A DNA stretch of 61,871 nucleotides, taken from contig NZ_ALWW01000013.1 in NCBI RefSeq assembly GCF_000344175.1, positions 13-61,883 of the forward strand. Direction: 5' to 3'. Shown piece after piece: positions 1 to 9,437 of this stretch. The position numbers and the translations under genes were made by a program. The notes below the pieces were generated by a model. It was given only the letters and a program-made list of their open reading frames with translations, ran no database searches and was not told where the DNA came from. Origin of the DNA: Listeria fleischmannii subsp. fleischmannii LU2006-1 (lineage in GTDB: Bacteria > Bacillota > Bacilli > Lactobacillales > Listeriaceae). The stretch's first letter is position 1. The number at the start of each line of letters is the position of its first letter.

Positions 1-2
1 TT

Positions 3-653
3 CGATTTCGGTTAGAAAAATTAGCAGAAACAGAAGCCGTGACTCTCGTCAATTCAGTCAACCCTTATCGCCTAGAAGGGCAAAAAACTGCTGCGTTTGA
101 AATTTGCGAACAGCTTGGAAAAGCGCCGGATGTATTAGCTATCCCAGTTGGAAATGCCGGAAATATTTCGGCTTACTGGAAAGGGTTTAAAGAATGGGAT
201 GCCAAATTTTCTTCTGGACGTCCAGCGATGCACGGCTTTGAAGCAGAAGGTGCAGCCGCAATTGTAAAAGGCGAGCCTATTGCCAATCCTGAAACCATTG
301 CTACGGCGATTCGGATTGGGAACCCAGCGAGTTGGAGCTTAGCAGAGGCGGCGCGTGATGAATCTAACGGCTATATTGATTCCGTAACGGATGATGAAAT
401 TGTAAATGCCTATAAAAAAGTGGCAAGACAAGACGGGGTGTTTATTGAACCTGGTTCAGCTGCCTCGCTTGCAGGTGTTATTCAGCATGTTAAAAATGGT
501 AAAATCAAGCCGGGTCAAACCGTAGTTTGTGTATTTACAGGTAACGGTCTTAAAGATCCTGACACGGCGATGAGCGTCCATGATTTTAACATTATCCATG
601 CTGAAAATGTTGATGAAATGCGGACTCACCTTCAAAATGGAGTGAACGCCTAA
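3..653 (+). CDS. thrC: Threonine synthase, 3' part (5' end outside window)
   Basis: Pyridoxal-phosphate enzyme that converts O-phospho-L-homoserine to L-threonine, the last step of threonine synthesis. The reading frame is already open at base 3, so the N-terminal part, including the PLP-binding lysine, lies before the window. The visible C-terminal part has the family segments [17 protein letters not shown], the glycine-rich phosphate loop [15 protein letters not shown], and [10 protein letters not shown]. The GTG at 39 is internal, because homology continues upstream of it. The stop shares one base with the ATG of thrB, so the two genes are translationally coupled. Assignment is by family recognition and by the thrB neighbour. 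Confidence 0.95.
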   Translation, partial: RFRLEKLAETEAVTLVNSVNPYRLEGQKTAAFEICEQLGKAPDVLAIPVGNAGNISAYWKGFKEWDAKFSSGRPAMHGFEAEGAAAIVKGEPIANPETIATAIRIGNPASWSLAEAARDESNGYIDSVTDDEIVNAYKKVARQDGVFIEPGSAASLAGVIQHVKNGKIKPGQTVVCVFTGNGLKDPDTAMSVHDFNIIHAENVDEMRTHLQNGVNA

Positions 654-1519
654 TGCGTATCCGTGTCCCGGCAACGACCGCCAACTTAGGCCCTGGATTT
701 GATTCATGCGGCCTTGCACTGACGCTCTATTTGACGCTCGAAATCGGTGAAGTCAGTTCGAAATGGGAAATTGAACATGATTTGGGGGCCGGCATTCCAC
801 ATGACGAAACGAATGTGATTATCACGACTGCGCTTTCGCTTGCGAGTGACTTAACGCCGCATACGCTTAAAATGACTTGTGACATCCCACCAGCACGCGG
901 TTTGGGGAGTAGCTCTGCTGCTGTTGTGGCGGGAATTGAACTGGCGAATTTTTTAGGAAAACTCGGTTTGACGAAGGAACGGAAAGTTGAAATCGCGGCT
1001 CAGATGGAGGGGCACCCTGATAATGTGGCGCCAGCCGTTCTAGGTAACTTAGTAGTCGGCGCAAAACTAGAGGATGCTGATTTTTATGTGCGTCACCTCT
1101 TTCCAAATTGCGCGATTTTAGCGTTTATTCCTAAGACGGAGCTTTTAACCAGTCATAGTCGTAATGTTTTGCCTTCAGAACTTCCGTATAAAGAGGCGGT
1201 GTCGGCGAGTGCGATTTCAAATGTCATGATTGCGGCTGTGCTTCAAAATGATATGAAGCTTGCTGGAGAAATGATGGAGCGTGATTTATGGCATGAAAAA
1301 TATCGGGCAGAGCTTGTTCCGCACCTTGCGCAAATTCGTGAAATGGCGCGAGGGGAAGGGGCTTATGCGACGTGTTTGAGCGGCGCGGGTCCTACTGTGT
1401 TGATTTTTGCCCCGCAGGATAAGAAGCTGAATCTTATGCGTAAATTAGAAGATTTTGATACGGAGGCAAATGTGCTTGCGCTTGAAGTGGAAGGAAGCGG
1501 ATCGCTTTTATATGAGTGA
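653..1519 (+). CDS. thrB: Homoserine kinase
   Basis: GHMP-family kinase that phosphorylates L-homoserine with ATP to give the substrate of ThrC. The 288-residue product has the usual family length. It starts with PATTANLGPGFDSCG, has the ATP-binding GHMP motif PPARGLGSSSAAVV at about residues 79-92, and has the C-terminal glycine motif LSGAGPTVLIF. The start overlaps the thrC stop by one base, and a hairpin terminator follows, so it is the last gene of the threonine operon. Confidence 0.97.
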   Translation: MRIRVPATTANLGPGFDSCGLALTLYLTLEIGEVSSKWEIEHDLGAGIPHDETNVIITTALSLASDLTPHTLKMTCDIPPARGLGSSSAAVVAGIELANFLGKLGLTKERKVEIAAQMEGHPDNVAPAVLGNLVVGAKLEDADFYVRHLFPNCAILAFIPKTELLTSHSRNVLPSELPYKEAVSASAISNVMIAAVLQNDMKLAGEMMERDLWHEKYRAELVPHLAQIREMARGEGAYATCLSGAGPTVLIFAPQDKKLNLMRKLEDFDTEANVLALEVEGSGSLLYE

Positions 1520-1525
1520 TATTTA

Positions 1526-1555
1526 AAATTGAGTGCTTCGGTGCTCAATTTTTTT
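1526..1555 (+). terminator. Rho-independent terminator after thrB
   Basis: AAATTGAG pairs with CTCAATTT around a short loop containing TTCG, followed by a run of seven T. It separates thrB from tdk. Confidence 0.85.
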
Positions 1556-1623
1556 GTTCCAGTCCCAATTTTCGCTCGGCTGTGGTAGAATAGGAAAAGA
1601 GTTTATGAAAAGGGGCAAAGTTG

Positions 1624-2202
1624 ATGGCGCAGTTATTTTTTAGATACGGGGCGATGAATAGCGGTAAAACGATTGAAATTCTAAAAGTAGCCCATAATTA
1701 CGAAGAACAAAATAAACCAGTCGTGATTTTCACATCAGGTATTGATGACCGTGATAAAGTTGGCGTGATTTCCAGTCGGATTGGTTTAAAACGGGATGCT
1801 ACTCCGGTTTTCTCGGAAACGAATATTTTTGAAGAAGTAAAAAATAGGCATCCGCGACCATTTTGCGTGCTTTTAGATGAATCCCAATTTTTAGAAAAAC
1901 ATCATGTTTTTGAGCTGGCGAATATTGTGGATGAACTTGGCATTCCAGTAATTGCATATGGTTTAAAAAATGATTTTCAAAATGAGCTTTTCGAAGGATC
2001 AAAATATTTACTCCTCTATGCGGATAAAATTGAAGAAATGAAAACGATTTGTTGGTTTTGCGCTAAAAAAGCGACAATGGTTTTACGTGTAGATGATCAA
2101 GGAAAGCCTGTTTATACAGGAGAACAAATTTTAATTGGTGGAAATGATCAGTATTATCCGGTTTGTCGGAAATGTCATGCTCATCCCCCAATTGCAGACT
2201 AA
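1624..2202 (+). CDS. tdk: Thymidine kinase (type II)
   Basis: Phosphorylates thymidine (and deoxyuridine) with ATP for pyrimidine salvage in the cytoplasm. The P-loop GAMNSGKT is at residues 9-16, the Walker B-like LLDESQF is mid-protein, and four structural zinc cysteines are visible (CWFC and CRKC near the C-terminus). The length of 192 residues is normal. A TTG lies three bases upstream at 1621, but ATG 1624 has the better distance to AGGGGC at 1611-1616. It begins a cluster with prfA and prmC, and prfA starts 16 bases after the stop. Confidence 0.96.
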   Translation: MAQLFFRYGAMNSGKTIEILKVAHNYEEQNKPVVIFTSGIDDRDKVGVISSRIGLKRDATPVFSETNIFEEVKNRHPRPFCVLLDESQFLEKHHVFELANIVDELGIPVIAYGLKNDFQNELFEGSKYLLLYADKIEEMKTICWFCAKKATMVLRVDDQGKPVYTGEQILIGGNDQYYPVCRKCHAHPPIAD

Positions 2203-2218
2203 GAGAGGTGCTTAAAAT

Positions 2219-3295
2219 ATGTATGACCGATTACAAGCGGTAGAAAATCGCTACGATGAACTGAATGAACTTCTAAGTGATCCAGATGTAGTTTCTGATC
2301 CAAAACGCTTACGAGATTTATCGAAAGAACAATCCGGAATTGCTGAAACTGTCGAAACGTACCGTCACTATAAAGAAGTGACGAGTCAAATCGCTGAAAC
2401 AAAAGAGCTACTTTCGGAAAAGCTTGATGATGATATGCGTGAAATGGCGAAAGAAGAACTGTCTGGCTTACAAGATGAAAAGATAGAATTAGAAGAACGG
2501 ATGAAACTTTTACTTGTACCAAAAGATCCAAATGATGATAAGAATGTTATTATGGAAATTCGCGGTGCAGCTGGTGGGGACGAGGCTGCTTTATTTGCGG
2601 GGGATTTATTCCGCATGTACAGCCGTTATGCTGAAACACATGGTTATAAAGTAGAAATTATGGATGCAAATCCGACTGGTATCGGTGGATATAAAGAAGT
2701 CATCGCCATGATTACAGGAGACGGGGCTTTCTCGCGCTTGAAGTACGAAAATGGCGCGCACCGTGTACAGCGTGTTCCCGAAACCGAATCCGGTGGGCGT
2801 ATTCATACATCGACTGCAACCGTTGCTATTTTACCAGAAGCAGAAGATGTTGAAATTGATATTCAAGACAAAGATATTCGTACAGATACTTTTGCATCAA
2901 CGGGAGCTGGAGGACAAAGTGTCAATACAACCATGTCCGCTGTCCGCCTGACGCATATTCCAACTGGGATTGTAGTTTCCATGCAAGATGAACGTTCGCA
3001 AATTAAAAATAAAGAAAAAGCGATGAAAGTTTTGCGCGCGCGTGTGTATGATAAATTTGAAAGTGAGGCGCGCGAAGAATACGATGCGACACGTAAATCT
3101 GCTGTCGGAACAGGTGACCGCTCAGAGCGAATTCGAACATATAATTATCCGCAAAATCGGGTTACAGATCATCGCATTGGTCTAACGATTCAAAAACTTG
3201 ACCAAATCATGGAAGGAAAATTGGATGAGATTATCGATGCGCTTATTTTGGAAGATCAGACGAGTAAATTGGAGCATTTAAACGATGCCGAATAA
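2219..3295 (+). CDS. prfA: Peptide chain release factor 1
   Basis: Class I release factor that reads UAA and UAG and triggers peptidyl-tRNA hydrolysis on the ribosome. The 358-residue protein carries the RF1 anticodon tripeptide P-x-T as PET at residues 187-189 and the catalytic GGQ at residues 231-233, whose glutamine is the target of PrmC methylation. Note that this is release factor 1, not the Listeria virulence regulator that shares the symbol prfA. An RBS (AGAGAGGTG) lies just upstream, and the 3' end overlaps prmC by 11 bases. Confidence 0.97.
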   Translation: MYDRLQAVENRYDELNELLSDPDVVSDPKRLRDLSKEQSGIAETVETYRHYKEVTSQIAETKELLSEKLDDDMREMAKEELSGLQDEKIELEERMKLLLVPKDPNDDKNVIMEIRGAAGGDEAALFAGDLFRMYSRYAETHGYKVEIMDANPTGIGGYKEVIAMITGDGAFSRLKYENGAHRVQRVPETESGGRIHTSTATVAILPEAEDVEIDIQDKDIRTDTFASTGAGGQSVNTTMSAVRLTHIPTGIVVSMQDERSQIKNKEKAMKVLRARVYDKFESEAREEYDATRKSAVGTGDRSERIRTYNYPQNRVTDHRIGLTIQKLDQIMEGKLDEIIDALILEDQTSKLEHLNDAE

Positions 3296-4142
3296 TACAA
3301 TCTCCTCTTTGTTAAAAAAAGCAAACCAAGTTTTAAGCGAGCGGCATTTAGATTTAAATGCCGCTGAAATTTTACTAGAAACGCGCCTAGAATACACAAG
3401 ATCAGAACTATGGACGCACTATTTTGACGAGCTTTCGGATGAAGCCGAAGAACAGTTCCAAAAGGACTTTAAACGCTATTTAAACGGCGAACCCGTTCAG
3501 TATATTTTAAATAGCGCCTCGTTTTATGGTCTCGAATTTTACGTAGACCAAAGCGTTTTAATCCCGCGCCCAGAAACAGAGGAACTAGTACAATTAGCTG
3601 AACAGGTAGCGCAAAAAGAAAAGGTAGAAAAAGTTCTAGATATTTGTACAGGAAGCGGCGCGATAGCGATAGCGTTAAAAAAACGTTTTCCTAGCCTTTC
3701 TGTTACAGCATCAGATATTTCAAAAGACGCCCTTTTCACCGCGAAAAAGAACAGCGAAATTTTAGATGCCAGCATTGAATATGTTGAGACGGATTTAGTT
3801 ACGCTTTTTCTTGAGGAAAAACGAACTTTTGATATGATTTTAGCTAATCCACCGTATATTGCCGAAGCTGAACGAGCCGAAATGTCAGATTATGTTTTAA
3901 AAAATGAGCCTGATTTAGCGCTATTTGCCGAAAATGACGGTTTAGCAATTTATGAGCGACTGGCGATTGATTTACCTCATCTAGTGAATAAAACGTTTTG
4001 GATTGGTCTTGAGATAGGTTATGCACAAGGTGAAGCTGTACAGAAATTATTTCAAAAAAGTTTTCCACAAGCAGAAGTAGTTATCCACAAAGATATGAAC
4101 AAGAAAGATAGAATGATTACGTGTACAAATATGTTGATATAA
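3285..4142 (+). CDS. prmC: Release factor glutamine methyltransferase
   Basis: SAM-dependent N5-methyltransferase that modifies the glutamine of the GGQ loop in RF1 and RF2. The protein has an N-terminal helical domain of about 80 residues, the SAM motif [15 protein letters not shown] and the catalytic NPPY motif ([12 protein letters not shown]). Length is 285 residues. The ATG lies inside the end of prfA, an overlap that couples the enzyme to its substrate. The gene ends just before an AT-rich region with many DnaA boxes. Confidence 0.96.
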   Translation: MPNNTISSLLKKANQVLSERHLDLNAAEILLETRLEYTRSELWTHYFDELSDEAEEQFQKDFKRYLNGEPVQYILNSASFYGLEFYVDQSVLIPRPETEELVQLAEQVAQKEKVEKVLDICTGSGAIAIALKKRFPSLSVTASDISKDALFTAKKNSEILDASIEYVETDLVTLFLEEKRTFDMILANPPYIAEAERAEMSDYVLKNEPDLALFAENDGLAIYERLAIDLPHLVNKTFWIGLEIGYAQGEAVQKLFQKSFPQAEVVIHKDMNKKDRMITCTNMLI

Positions 4143-4183
4143 AAGCGTTTCTAAGAAGAAATGCTTTTTGTTTTGAAAAAAAC

Positions 4184-4328
4184 TGTGGATAAGAAATTGT
4201 GCAAAAAAATATTTTTAATCAAATCTTAATAAATAAAATCCACTTATCAACACGTTTATCAACATTATCCACAGTTTCACAAAAACTTATCCCCATTGAC
4301 AAATTTATTATCCACAGAATGTGGATAA
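4184..4328. promoter_or_regulatory. Cluster of seven DnaA boxes upstream of ywlC
   Basis: Four exact TTATCCACA nonamers lie at 4184-4192 (minus), 4265-4273 (plus), 4308-4316 (plus) and 4320-4328 (minus). Three near matches lie at 4244-4252 and 4256-4264 (both TTATCAACA) and 4287-4295 (TTATCCCCA). The last two exact boxes form an inverted pair with a 3-bp spacer, and 4256-4264 directly abuts 4265-4273. A stretch of A and T (4202-4238) separates the first box from the rest. A TTGACA hexamer at 4296-4301 sits inside the cluster, so DnaA binding may overlap a promoter of ywlC. From memory, the ywlC upstream region is one of the DnaA-bound clusters away from oriC in Bacillus subtilis. Confidence 0.88.
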
Positions 4329-4447
4329 CTTGATATTAGATGTCCCACTTAAAATTGTTTAAGTTATTTTTAGAAAGACAGATGAAATTAATTGCTAAAA
4401 CGGTTAAAATAAAGAGGAGAAGCCGAAAAAAGGAGTTTTTTAAAAAG

Positions 4448-5479
4448 ATGGAGACAAAACTGTGGAGTATTGATCAGGGCACACATATATATATGGAAGC
4501 GGCGGAACTTTTAAGACAGGGTGAGACTGTCGCATTTCCAACAGAAACAGTTTACGGGCTTGGAGCAGACGCCACGAACGAAAAAGCTGTTCAGAAAATT
4601 TTTGAAGCGAAAGGACGTCCGGCTGATAATCCGCTCATTGTCCATATTGCAAGCGCTAGTCAAATGGATGAGTTTATCGAACGAATTCCGGAAAAAGCAC
4701 AAAAGCTTATTGATGAATTTTGGCCGGGACCACTAACGCTTATTTTGCCAATGAAAAAAGGAACCATTGCTAAAAATGCAACAGCAGGGTTAGATACTGT
4801 AGGTGTTCGTATGCCCGTTCACCCAGTTGGCTTAGAATTGCTACGTATAACGGACCTTCCAATCGCAGCCCCAAGTGCCAACCGTTCTGGGAGACCTAGT
4901 CCAACTACAGCTAGACATGTTGAAGAAGATTTAACAGGGAAAATTTCGGCGATTATTGATGGTGGTAGTACAGGAGTCGGTTTAGAATCTACTGTAGTTG
5001 ATTTTGCGGGCGAAATGCCGACCATTTTGCGGCCTGGTGGCGTATCAACCGAGCAAATTGAGGAAGTAATCGGTCCAGTGAAATCGGCTAAAAATGTCAT
5101 CGCAAAAGAAGAGGCGCCAAAAGCTCCAGGAATGAAATATACACACTACGCACCAGAAGCCCCTGTCTATCTTGTAAAGGGCGATGTGGCTTTTTGGGAA
5201 GAACAAATCGAGCAGGCAGAACAAAAAGGTGAAAGTGTCGGTTTACTCATTTCAGACGAGCTTGCTAGCGAAATACAGGCAGCAGTCAACACTATTAAAA
5301 TTGGCAGCACGCAAAAAATGGAGGATATAGCGAGACGCTTATATGACGGGCTACGCTTATTCGACCACACCGACGTCACCCTTATCTTCGCGGAACCTTT
5401 TGACAGAAGTGGTATCGGGGAAGCTATTATGAATCGTTTGGAAAAGGCGGCGGGAAATAAATATTTAATCGGTGACTAA
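4448..5479 (+). CDS. ywlC: Threonylcarbamoyl-AMP synthase (Sua5/YwlC type)
   Basis: Makes L-threonylcarbamoyladenylate from threonine, bicarbonate and ATP, the first step of the t6A37 modification in ANN-decoding tRNAs. The YrdC domain starts with FPTETVYGLGADAT and contains KGRPADNPLIVHI and SANRSGRPSPTTA. A C-terminal Sua5 domain follows, joined by KAPGMKYTHYAPEAPVY. With ATG 4448 the product has 343 residues, normal for the long form. The frame is open back to 4340, but that extension is lysine/arginine-rich low-complexity sequence, and AAAGGAG at 4429-4435 fits ATG 4448. The gene stands alone between the DnaA boxes and a terminator. Confidence 0.93.
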   Translation: METKLWSIDQGTHIYMEAAELLRQGETVAFPTETVYGLGADATNEKAVQKIFEAKGRPADNPLIVHIASASQMDEFIERIPEKAQKLIDEFWPGPLTLILPMKKGTIAKNATAGLDTVGVRMPVHPVGLELLRITDLPIAAPSANRSGRPSPTTARHVEEDLTGKISAIIDGGSTGVGLESTVVDFAGEMPTILRPGGVSTEQIEEVIGPVKSAKNVIAKEEAPKAPGMKYTHYAPEAPVYLVKGDVAFWEEQIEQAEQKGESVGLLISDELASEIQAAVNTIKIGSTQKMEDIARRLYDGLRLFDHTDVTLIFAEPFDRSGIGEAIMNRLEKAAGNKYLIGD

Positions 5480-5508
5480 TGAACCGAGTTGGTAAATCAA
5501 ACGAAAGT

Positions 5509-5543
5509 AAGCCTGATGGGGGATTAATTCCGCAGGCTTTTTT
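5509..5543 (+). terminator. Terminator after ywlC
   Basis: AAGCCTG pairs with CAGGCTT across a 17-base loop, followed by TTTTTT. It ends the ywlC transcript before glyA. Confidence 0.75.
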
Positions 5544-5708
5544 AATTGTGGAAACAAGATTTCTAAGCGATTTTTTCTAGTGAAAGCCTTCACTTTCAAA
5601 ATTTACTAAAAAATCGCAAAAAAGACTTGATTTTCATCCAGATTTAAGTAATATTAGGGATAATACAAAAATTCACACTATAACAAAAAATGGATGGGGG
5701 TCCTCGTA

Positions 5709-6950
5709 TTGGTTTATTTACAAAAGCAAGACAAGGAAGTGTTTGATGCAATTCGTTTGGAACTTGGAAGACAAAGAAATAACATTGAATTAATCGCGTC
5801 TGAAAATTTTGTTAGTGAGCAAGTAATGGAAGCTATGGGGTCGGTTTTAACCAACAAATATGCAGAAGGTTATCCGCGCAAACGCTATTATGGCGGCTGT
5901 GAGTATGTGGATATTGTAGAAGATTTAGCAAGAGACCGCGCAAAACAATTATTTGGGGCAGAATATGCCAATGTACAACCGCATTCCGGCGCACAAGCAA
6001 ATATGGCGGTATATCAAGCAGTTCTAAAACCAGGGGATACAGTTTTAGGCATGAATTTAGCGCATGGGGGACATTTGACGCATGGTAGTCCAGTTAATTT
6101 CAGTGGTTTACTATATAACTTTGTAGAATATGGCGTGAGTAAAGAAACAAAGCAAATTGATTACGATATTGTAAGAGAAACGGCGCTAGCGCACAAGCCT
6201 AAATTAATTGTAGCGGGAGCGAGTGCTTATCCGCGTGCCATTGATTTTGCGAAATTTCGAGAAATTGCAGATGAAGTAGGGGCTTACTTAATGGTTGATA
6301 TGGCGCACATTGCTGGTTTAGTGGCGGCAGGTCTCCATCAAAATCCGGTTGAGTATGCAGATTTTGTTACAACAACCACACATAAAACGCTGCGTGGCCC
6401 GCGTGGGGGACTTATTTTAGCGAAAGCAGAATGGGAAACAAAAATTAACAAAGCTATCTTCCCGGGTATTCAAGGCGGCCCGCTGATGCATGTTATTGCT
6501 GGTAAAGCTGTAGCATTTGGCGAAGCGCTCCAACCAGAATTTAAAAACTATGCCGCACAAATTATTAAAAATTCTAAGCAACTTGCTAAAACGCTAGAAG
6601 AAAATGGCGTTCAAGTTTTAACTGGTGGAACGGACAACCATTTATTGTTAATTGATTTAAATCATTTAAGTATTACTGGTAAGGCAGCTGAAGAAGCGCT
6701 TGATAGTGTGGGGATTACAGTAAATAAAAATTCTATTCCATTTGAAACGGAAAGTCCGTTTGTCACAAGTGGGATTCGAGTTGGTACGGCAGCGATTACG
6801 ACACGAGGCTTTGACGAGGCCGCAACGCAAATTGTTGGTGAACTCATTGCGAAGGTGTTGCATAACTTAGAGGACGAAAAAGTCCTGTCTGAGGTCGGGA
6901 CTGCGGTAAGTGAATTAACAAGCAAGTACCCATTATATCCTGAGCTTTAA
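5709..6950 (+). CDS. glyA: Serine hydroxymethyltransferase
   Basis: PLP enzyme that interconverts serine and glycine while charging tetrahydrofolate with a one-carbon unit. The PLP-lysine motif is [14 protein letters not shown], and [10 protein letters not shown] is the conserved N-terminal stretch. The TTG at 5709 gives 413 residues, the expected length, and begins with the family-typical [10 protein letters not shown]. It lies 8 bases after the GGGGG of the RBS, whereas the upstream ATG 5694 overlaps that RBS. A terminator follows. Confidence 0.96.
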   Translation: MVYLQKQDKEVFDAIRLELGRQRNNIELIASENFVSEQVMEAMGSVLTNKYAEGYPRKRYYGGCEYVDIVEDLARDRAKQLFGAEYANVQPHSGAQANMAVYQAVLKPGDTVLGMNLAHGGHLTHGSPVNFSGLLYNFVEYGVSKETKQIDYDIVRETALAHKPKLIVAGASAYPRAIDFAKFREIADEVGAYLMVDMAHIAGLVAAGLHQNPVEYADFVTTTTHKTLRGPRGGLILAKAEWETKINKAIFPGIQGGPLMHVIAGKAVAFGEALQPEFKNYAAQIIKNSKQLAKTLEENGVQVLTGGTDNHLLLIDLNHLSITGKAAEEALDSVGITVNKNSIPFETESPFVTSGIRVGTAAITTRGFDEAATQIVGELIAKVLHNLEDEKVLSEVGTAVSELTSKYPLYPEL

Positions 6951-6956
6951 ACCAAA

Positions 6957-6993
6957 AGAGGAAGTGGACTTTTAGCGGTCTGCTTCTTTTTTT
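6957..6993 (+). terminator. Terminator after glyA
   Basis: GAAGTGGAC pairs with GTCTGCTTC (two G-T pairs) around a short loop and is followed by seven T. Confidence 0.8.
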
Positions 6994-7016
6994 GCGTAAA
7001 AGAAACGTTTTTTGTA

Positions 7017-7044
7017 TTGCACTCGAGCGATGTTCTGATACAAT
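7017..7044 (+). promoter_or_regulatory. Sigma-A promoter of upp
   Basis: TTGCAC at 7017-7022 and TACAAT at 7039-7044 are separated by 16 bp, with the upp start about 40 bases downstream of the -10 hexamer. Confidence 0.65.
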
Positions 7045-7085
7045 AATGGAGAGGAAATTTTTGAATTTAAAGGAGAGAGAAGAAA

Positions 7086-7715
7086 ATGGCGGAAGTACAT
7101 GTATTAAATCATCCACTTATCCAACATAAATTAACGATTATTCGAGATAAAGACACGGGAACAAAAGCGTTCCGTGAACTTGTGGACGAAGTAGCAACTT
7201 TAATGGCATATGAAATTACGCGCGATATGGAACTGGAAGAAGTGGAAGTGGAAACGCCAATTCAAGTGACGAAAGCAAAATCACTTGCTGGGAAAAAATT
7301 GGGTGTTGTGCCGATTTTACGAGCTGGTTTAGGGCTTCAAGACGGGATTTTAAAACTTATTCCAGCCGCAAAAGTAGGGCATGTGGGTTTGTATCGTGAT
7401 CATGATACGCTTGAACCAGTGGAATATTTTGTTAAACTTCCTTCAGATGTAGAAGAACGACTTTTCATTGTGGTTGATCCAATGCTTGCAACGGGCGGAT
7501 CAGCGATTATGGCAATAGATGCGCTTAAAAAACGTGGAGCTAAAAATATGAAATTTATGTGTTTGGTTGCTGCACCAGAAGGCGTAGAAGCATTACAAAA
7601 AGCACATCCTGATGTTGAAATTTATATTGCAGGACTGGATGAAAAATTAAACGAACAAGGCTACATTGTTCCAGGACTCGGCGATGCGGGAGATCGCTTA
7701 TTCGGAACCAAATAA
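7086..7715 (+). CDS. upp: Uracil phosphoribosyltransferase
   Basis: Salvages uracil by joining it to PRPP to give UMP. The protein has 209 residues, the standard length. The PRPP loop is [12 protein letters not shown] and the C-terminal uracil-binding segment is [26 protein letters not shown] precedes the ATG, and its own promoter lies upstream. mnaA starts 14 bases after the stop, so the two are probably cotranscribed. Confidence 0.97.
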   Translation: MAEVHVLNHPLIQHKLTIIRDKDTGTKAFRELVDEVATLMAYEITRDMELEEVEVETPIQVTKAKSLAGKKLGVVPILRAGLGLQDGILKLIPAAKVGHVGLYRDHDTLEPVEYFVKLPSDVEERLFIVVDPMLATGGSAIMAIDALKKRGAKNMKFMCLVAAPEGVEALQKAHPDVEIYIAGLDEKLNEQGYIVPGLGDAGDRLFGTK

Positions 7716-7729
7716 CTTAAGGAGTTTTT

Positions 7730-8872
7730 ATGATGAAAAAAATTAAAGTCATGAGTGTTTTTGGAACACGACCAGAAGCGATTAAAATGGCGCCGCTCGT
7801 TTTAGCTTTAGAAAATGAGCCAGAGAAGTTTGAATCAACAGTTGTAATTACAGCGCAACACCGAGAAATGCTAGACCAAGTGCTTGAAATTTTCAAAGTA
7901 AAACCAGATGTAGATTTAAATATTATGCAAGCCGGTCAAACACTTAGCGATATCACATCACGTGTTTTATCTGGACTAGTTGAAGTGATTCGTGAACATA
8001 AACCAGATATCGTTCTCGTGCACGGAGACACAACCACAAGTTTCGCAGCAGCTCTAGCCGCTTTTTATGAACAAACTGCTATCGGCCATGTGGAAGCAGG
8101 ACTTAGAACATGGAATAAATATTCACCATTCCCTGAAGAGATGAATCGCCAACTAACCGGCGTAATGGCAGATTTACATTTTTCCCCAACAGAAACATCA
8201 AAAGAGAACCTTTTACGCGAAAATAAAGTAGAAGAAACGATTTTTGTAACAGGGAATACCGCAATTGATGCTCTGAAAACGACTGTTCAAGATAACTACA
8301 GTCATCCTATCCTTGATAATTTAGGCGACAATCGTCTGATTCTTATGACCGCGCACCGCCGCGAAAATTTAGGCGCCCCAATGCAAGGGATGTTTGAAGG
8401 TGTACGCCAAATTGTCGAAGAACGCGAAGACGTAGAACTTGTATATCCAATGCACAAAAATCCAGCTGTGCGTGAAAAAGCGATGTCCATTTTAGGCGGT
8501 CATGACCGCATTCATCTAATTGAGCCGCTTGACGCAATTGATTTCCACAACTTCTTAAAGAAAGCGTATCTTGTTTTCACTGATTCAGGTGGCGTACAAG
8601 AAGAAGCGCCTGGCATGGGCGTCCCGGTCCTAGTACTACGCGACACAACTGAACGCCCTGAGGGAGTTGAAGCAGGAACGCTCAAATTAATCGGCACTGC
8701 CAAGGAGTCATTGATTAAAGAAGCGCTTATTTTACTAGATTCTAAATCAGAGCACGATAAAATGAGCCAAGCAGCAAACCCTTATGGTGATGGAGAAGCA
8801 TCTAGACGTATTTTAGAGGCGATTTCCTATCATTTTAATGGAACATCACGTCCAACAGATTTCGAAGTGTAA
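7730..8872 (+). CDS. mnaA: UDP-N-acetylglucosamine 2-epimerase (non-hydrolysing)
   Basis: Converts UDP-GlcNAc to UDP-ManNAc, the sugar donor for the TagA step of the wall teichoic acid linkage unit. The protein begins KVMSVFGTRPEAIKMAPLV and has HGDTTTSFA, GHVEAGLRT and the UDP-binding TDSGGVQEEAPGMGVPVL. Length is 380 residues from ATG 7730. ATG 7733 is equally possible, since AAGGAG precedes both. It ends in a 9-bp perfect terminator stem. TagA and TagO, which use its product pathway, are encoded 12-16 kb downstream. Confidence 0.94.
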   Translation: MMKKIKVMSVFGTRPEAIKMAPLVLALENEPEKFESTVVITAQHREMLDQVLEIFKVKPDVDLNIMQAGQTLSDITSRVLSGLVEVIREHKPDIVLVHGDTTTSFAAALAAFYEQTAIGHVEAGLRTWNKYSPFPEEMNRQLTGVMADLHFSPTETSKENLLRENKVEETIFVTGNTAIDALKTTVQDNYSHPILDNLGDNRLILMTAHRRENLGAPMQGMFEGVRQIVEEREDVELVYPMHKNPAVREKAMSILGGHDRIHLIEPLDAIDFHNFLKKAYLVFTDSGGVQEEAPGMGVPVLVLRDTTERPEGVEAGTLKLIGTAKESLIKEALILLDSKSEHDKMSQAANPYGDGEASRRILEAISYHFNGTSRPTDFEV

Positions 8873-8878
8873 TATCCT

Positions 8879-8908
8879 AGCGACTATGTTGAATAGTCGC
8901 TTTTTTTT
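8879..8908 (+). terminator. Terminator after mnaA
   Basis: AGCGACTAT (8879-8887) and ATAGTCGCT (8893-8901) form a perfect 9-bp stem with a 5-base loop, followed by eight T. Confidence 0.93.
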
Positions 8909-8920
8909 GAAAAAAAGCAA

Positions 8921-8935
8921 ATGAAAACGCATTAA
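8921..8935 (+). promoter_or_regulatory. cre-like sequence upstream of the 9-kb RNA region
   Basis: ATGAAAACGCATTAA differs at one position from the Bacillus cre consensus WTGNAANCGNWNNCW. It lies just after the mnaA terminator and about 70 bp before a possible extended -10 (TGTTATAAA at 9003-9011). Short degenerate sites of this kind arise by chance, so it is only a candidate. Confidence 0.3.
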
Positions 8936-9002
8936 TGTTACAGATATATTACATGCGTGAATTTAACTAGAGGTTTTGTTAAACATGTGATAAGATGGTC
9001 AA

Positions 9003-9154
9003 TGTTATAAAGTAAAGAGCCCAAAAAACTAGCTTTTCATTTAACTAGGGATAGAACGCTGTAAGGCATTCATACTAATCCCGCCGGCACTAGTGCTGAC
9101 AGAATTTAGAGAATGCTTGGGCGTTATGATTAGGATAATGAATGCCTGTTTTTT
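9003..9154 (+). ncRNA. Candidate structured RNA with terminator
   Basis: AGGCATTCAT plus CTAATC (9064-9080) pairs with GATTAG plus ATGAATGCCT (9128-9147) to form a 16-bp stem with a small bulge, followed by G and six T: the shape of an intrinsic terminator with a 47-base internal region. GCATTC at 9066-9071 can instead pair with GAATGC at 9111-9116. GCCCAA at 9019-9024 can pair with TTGGGC at 9117-9122, which would form a pseudoknot with the main stem. TGTTATAAA at 9003-9011 resembles an extended -10. No open reading frame fits. I do not recognise a known riboswitch class. Confidence 0.5.
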
Positions 9155-9156
9155 CC

Positions 9157-9181
9157 GTTCTTTTATTGGGAAAGAACTTTT
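9157..9181 (+). terminator. Second hairpin of the 9-kb gap
   Basis: GTTCTTT (9157-9163) pairs with AAAGAAC (9171-9177) and is followed by four T. It is a weaker terminator-like hairpin directly after the candidate RNA. Confidence 0.45.
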
Positions 9182-9205
9182 GGTTTGCATTGTCTGCAAA
9201 ATAAG

Positions 9206-9238
9206 AAGTCTTTTGCCCATAGGTGAAAGCTTTTTTTT
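9206..9238 (+). terminator. Third, strong terminator of the 9-kb gap
   Basis: AAG-(T)-CTTTTGCC pairs with GGTGAAAG-CTT around the loop CATA, followed by a run of T to 9238. No coding gene precedes it, so it probably ends a non-coding transcript. Confidence 0.75.
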
Positions 9239-9437
9239 ATTTTAATATCGTTTGTGGAAAAAAAGCACGATGTAAATCAAGATGTTATGCCGTTCTTTTC
9301 AATGAATCGGAGGTGTTTATTTTTGGTAGATTTCCTATAAAGGATTTTTTTAATTAAAATGCAGTCAAATATTTTATGCCACAGCTAGATTATGGTACTA
9401 TTATCTAGTAAGACTAGGATGAATTTGTGAAAGTATA

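Noticed and set aside
867-1106. Antisense frames within thrB and, similarly, within atpA, atpD, secA, uvrB and others
   Set aside because: They lie entirely inside conserved genes, lack RBS and resemble no family; they are by-products of codon usage.
4184-4328. DnaA boxes read as a replication origin (oriC)
   Set aside because: None of the usual origin neighbours (dnaA, dnaN, rpmH, gyrB) is present; the genes on both sides are prmC and ywlC. A secondary DnaA cluster explains it better.
4340-4447. Longer N-terminus of YwlC from 4340
   Set aside because: The extension is a lysine/arginine-rich stretch not typical of the family, and a clear RBS sits before ATG 4448.
8960-9050. Resemblance to a preQ1 riboswitch (CTAGAGG ... 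CCCAAAAAACTAG)
   Set aside because: The preQ1-I aptamer is about 35 nt with tight loop lengths; here the matching pieces are about 50 bases apart and no queuosine gene follows.
9309-9340. Small gene behind the RBS GGAGGTG
   Set aside because: The TTG frame ends after five codons and no other start in range gives more.
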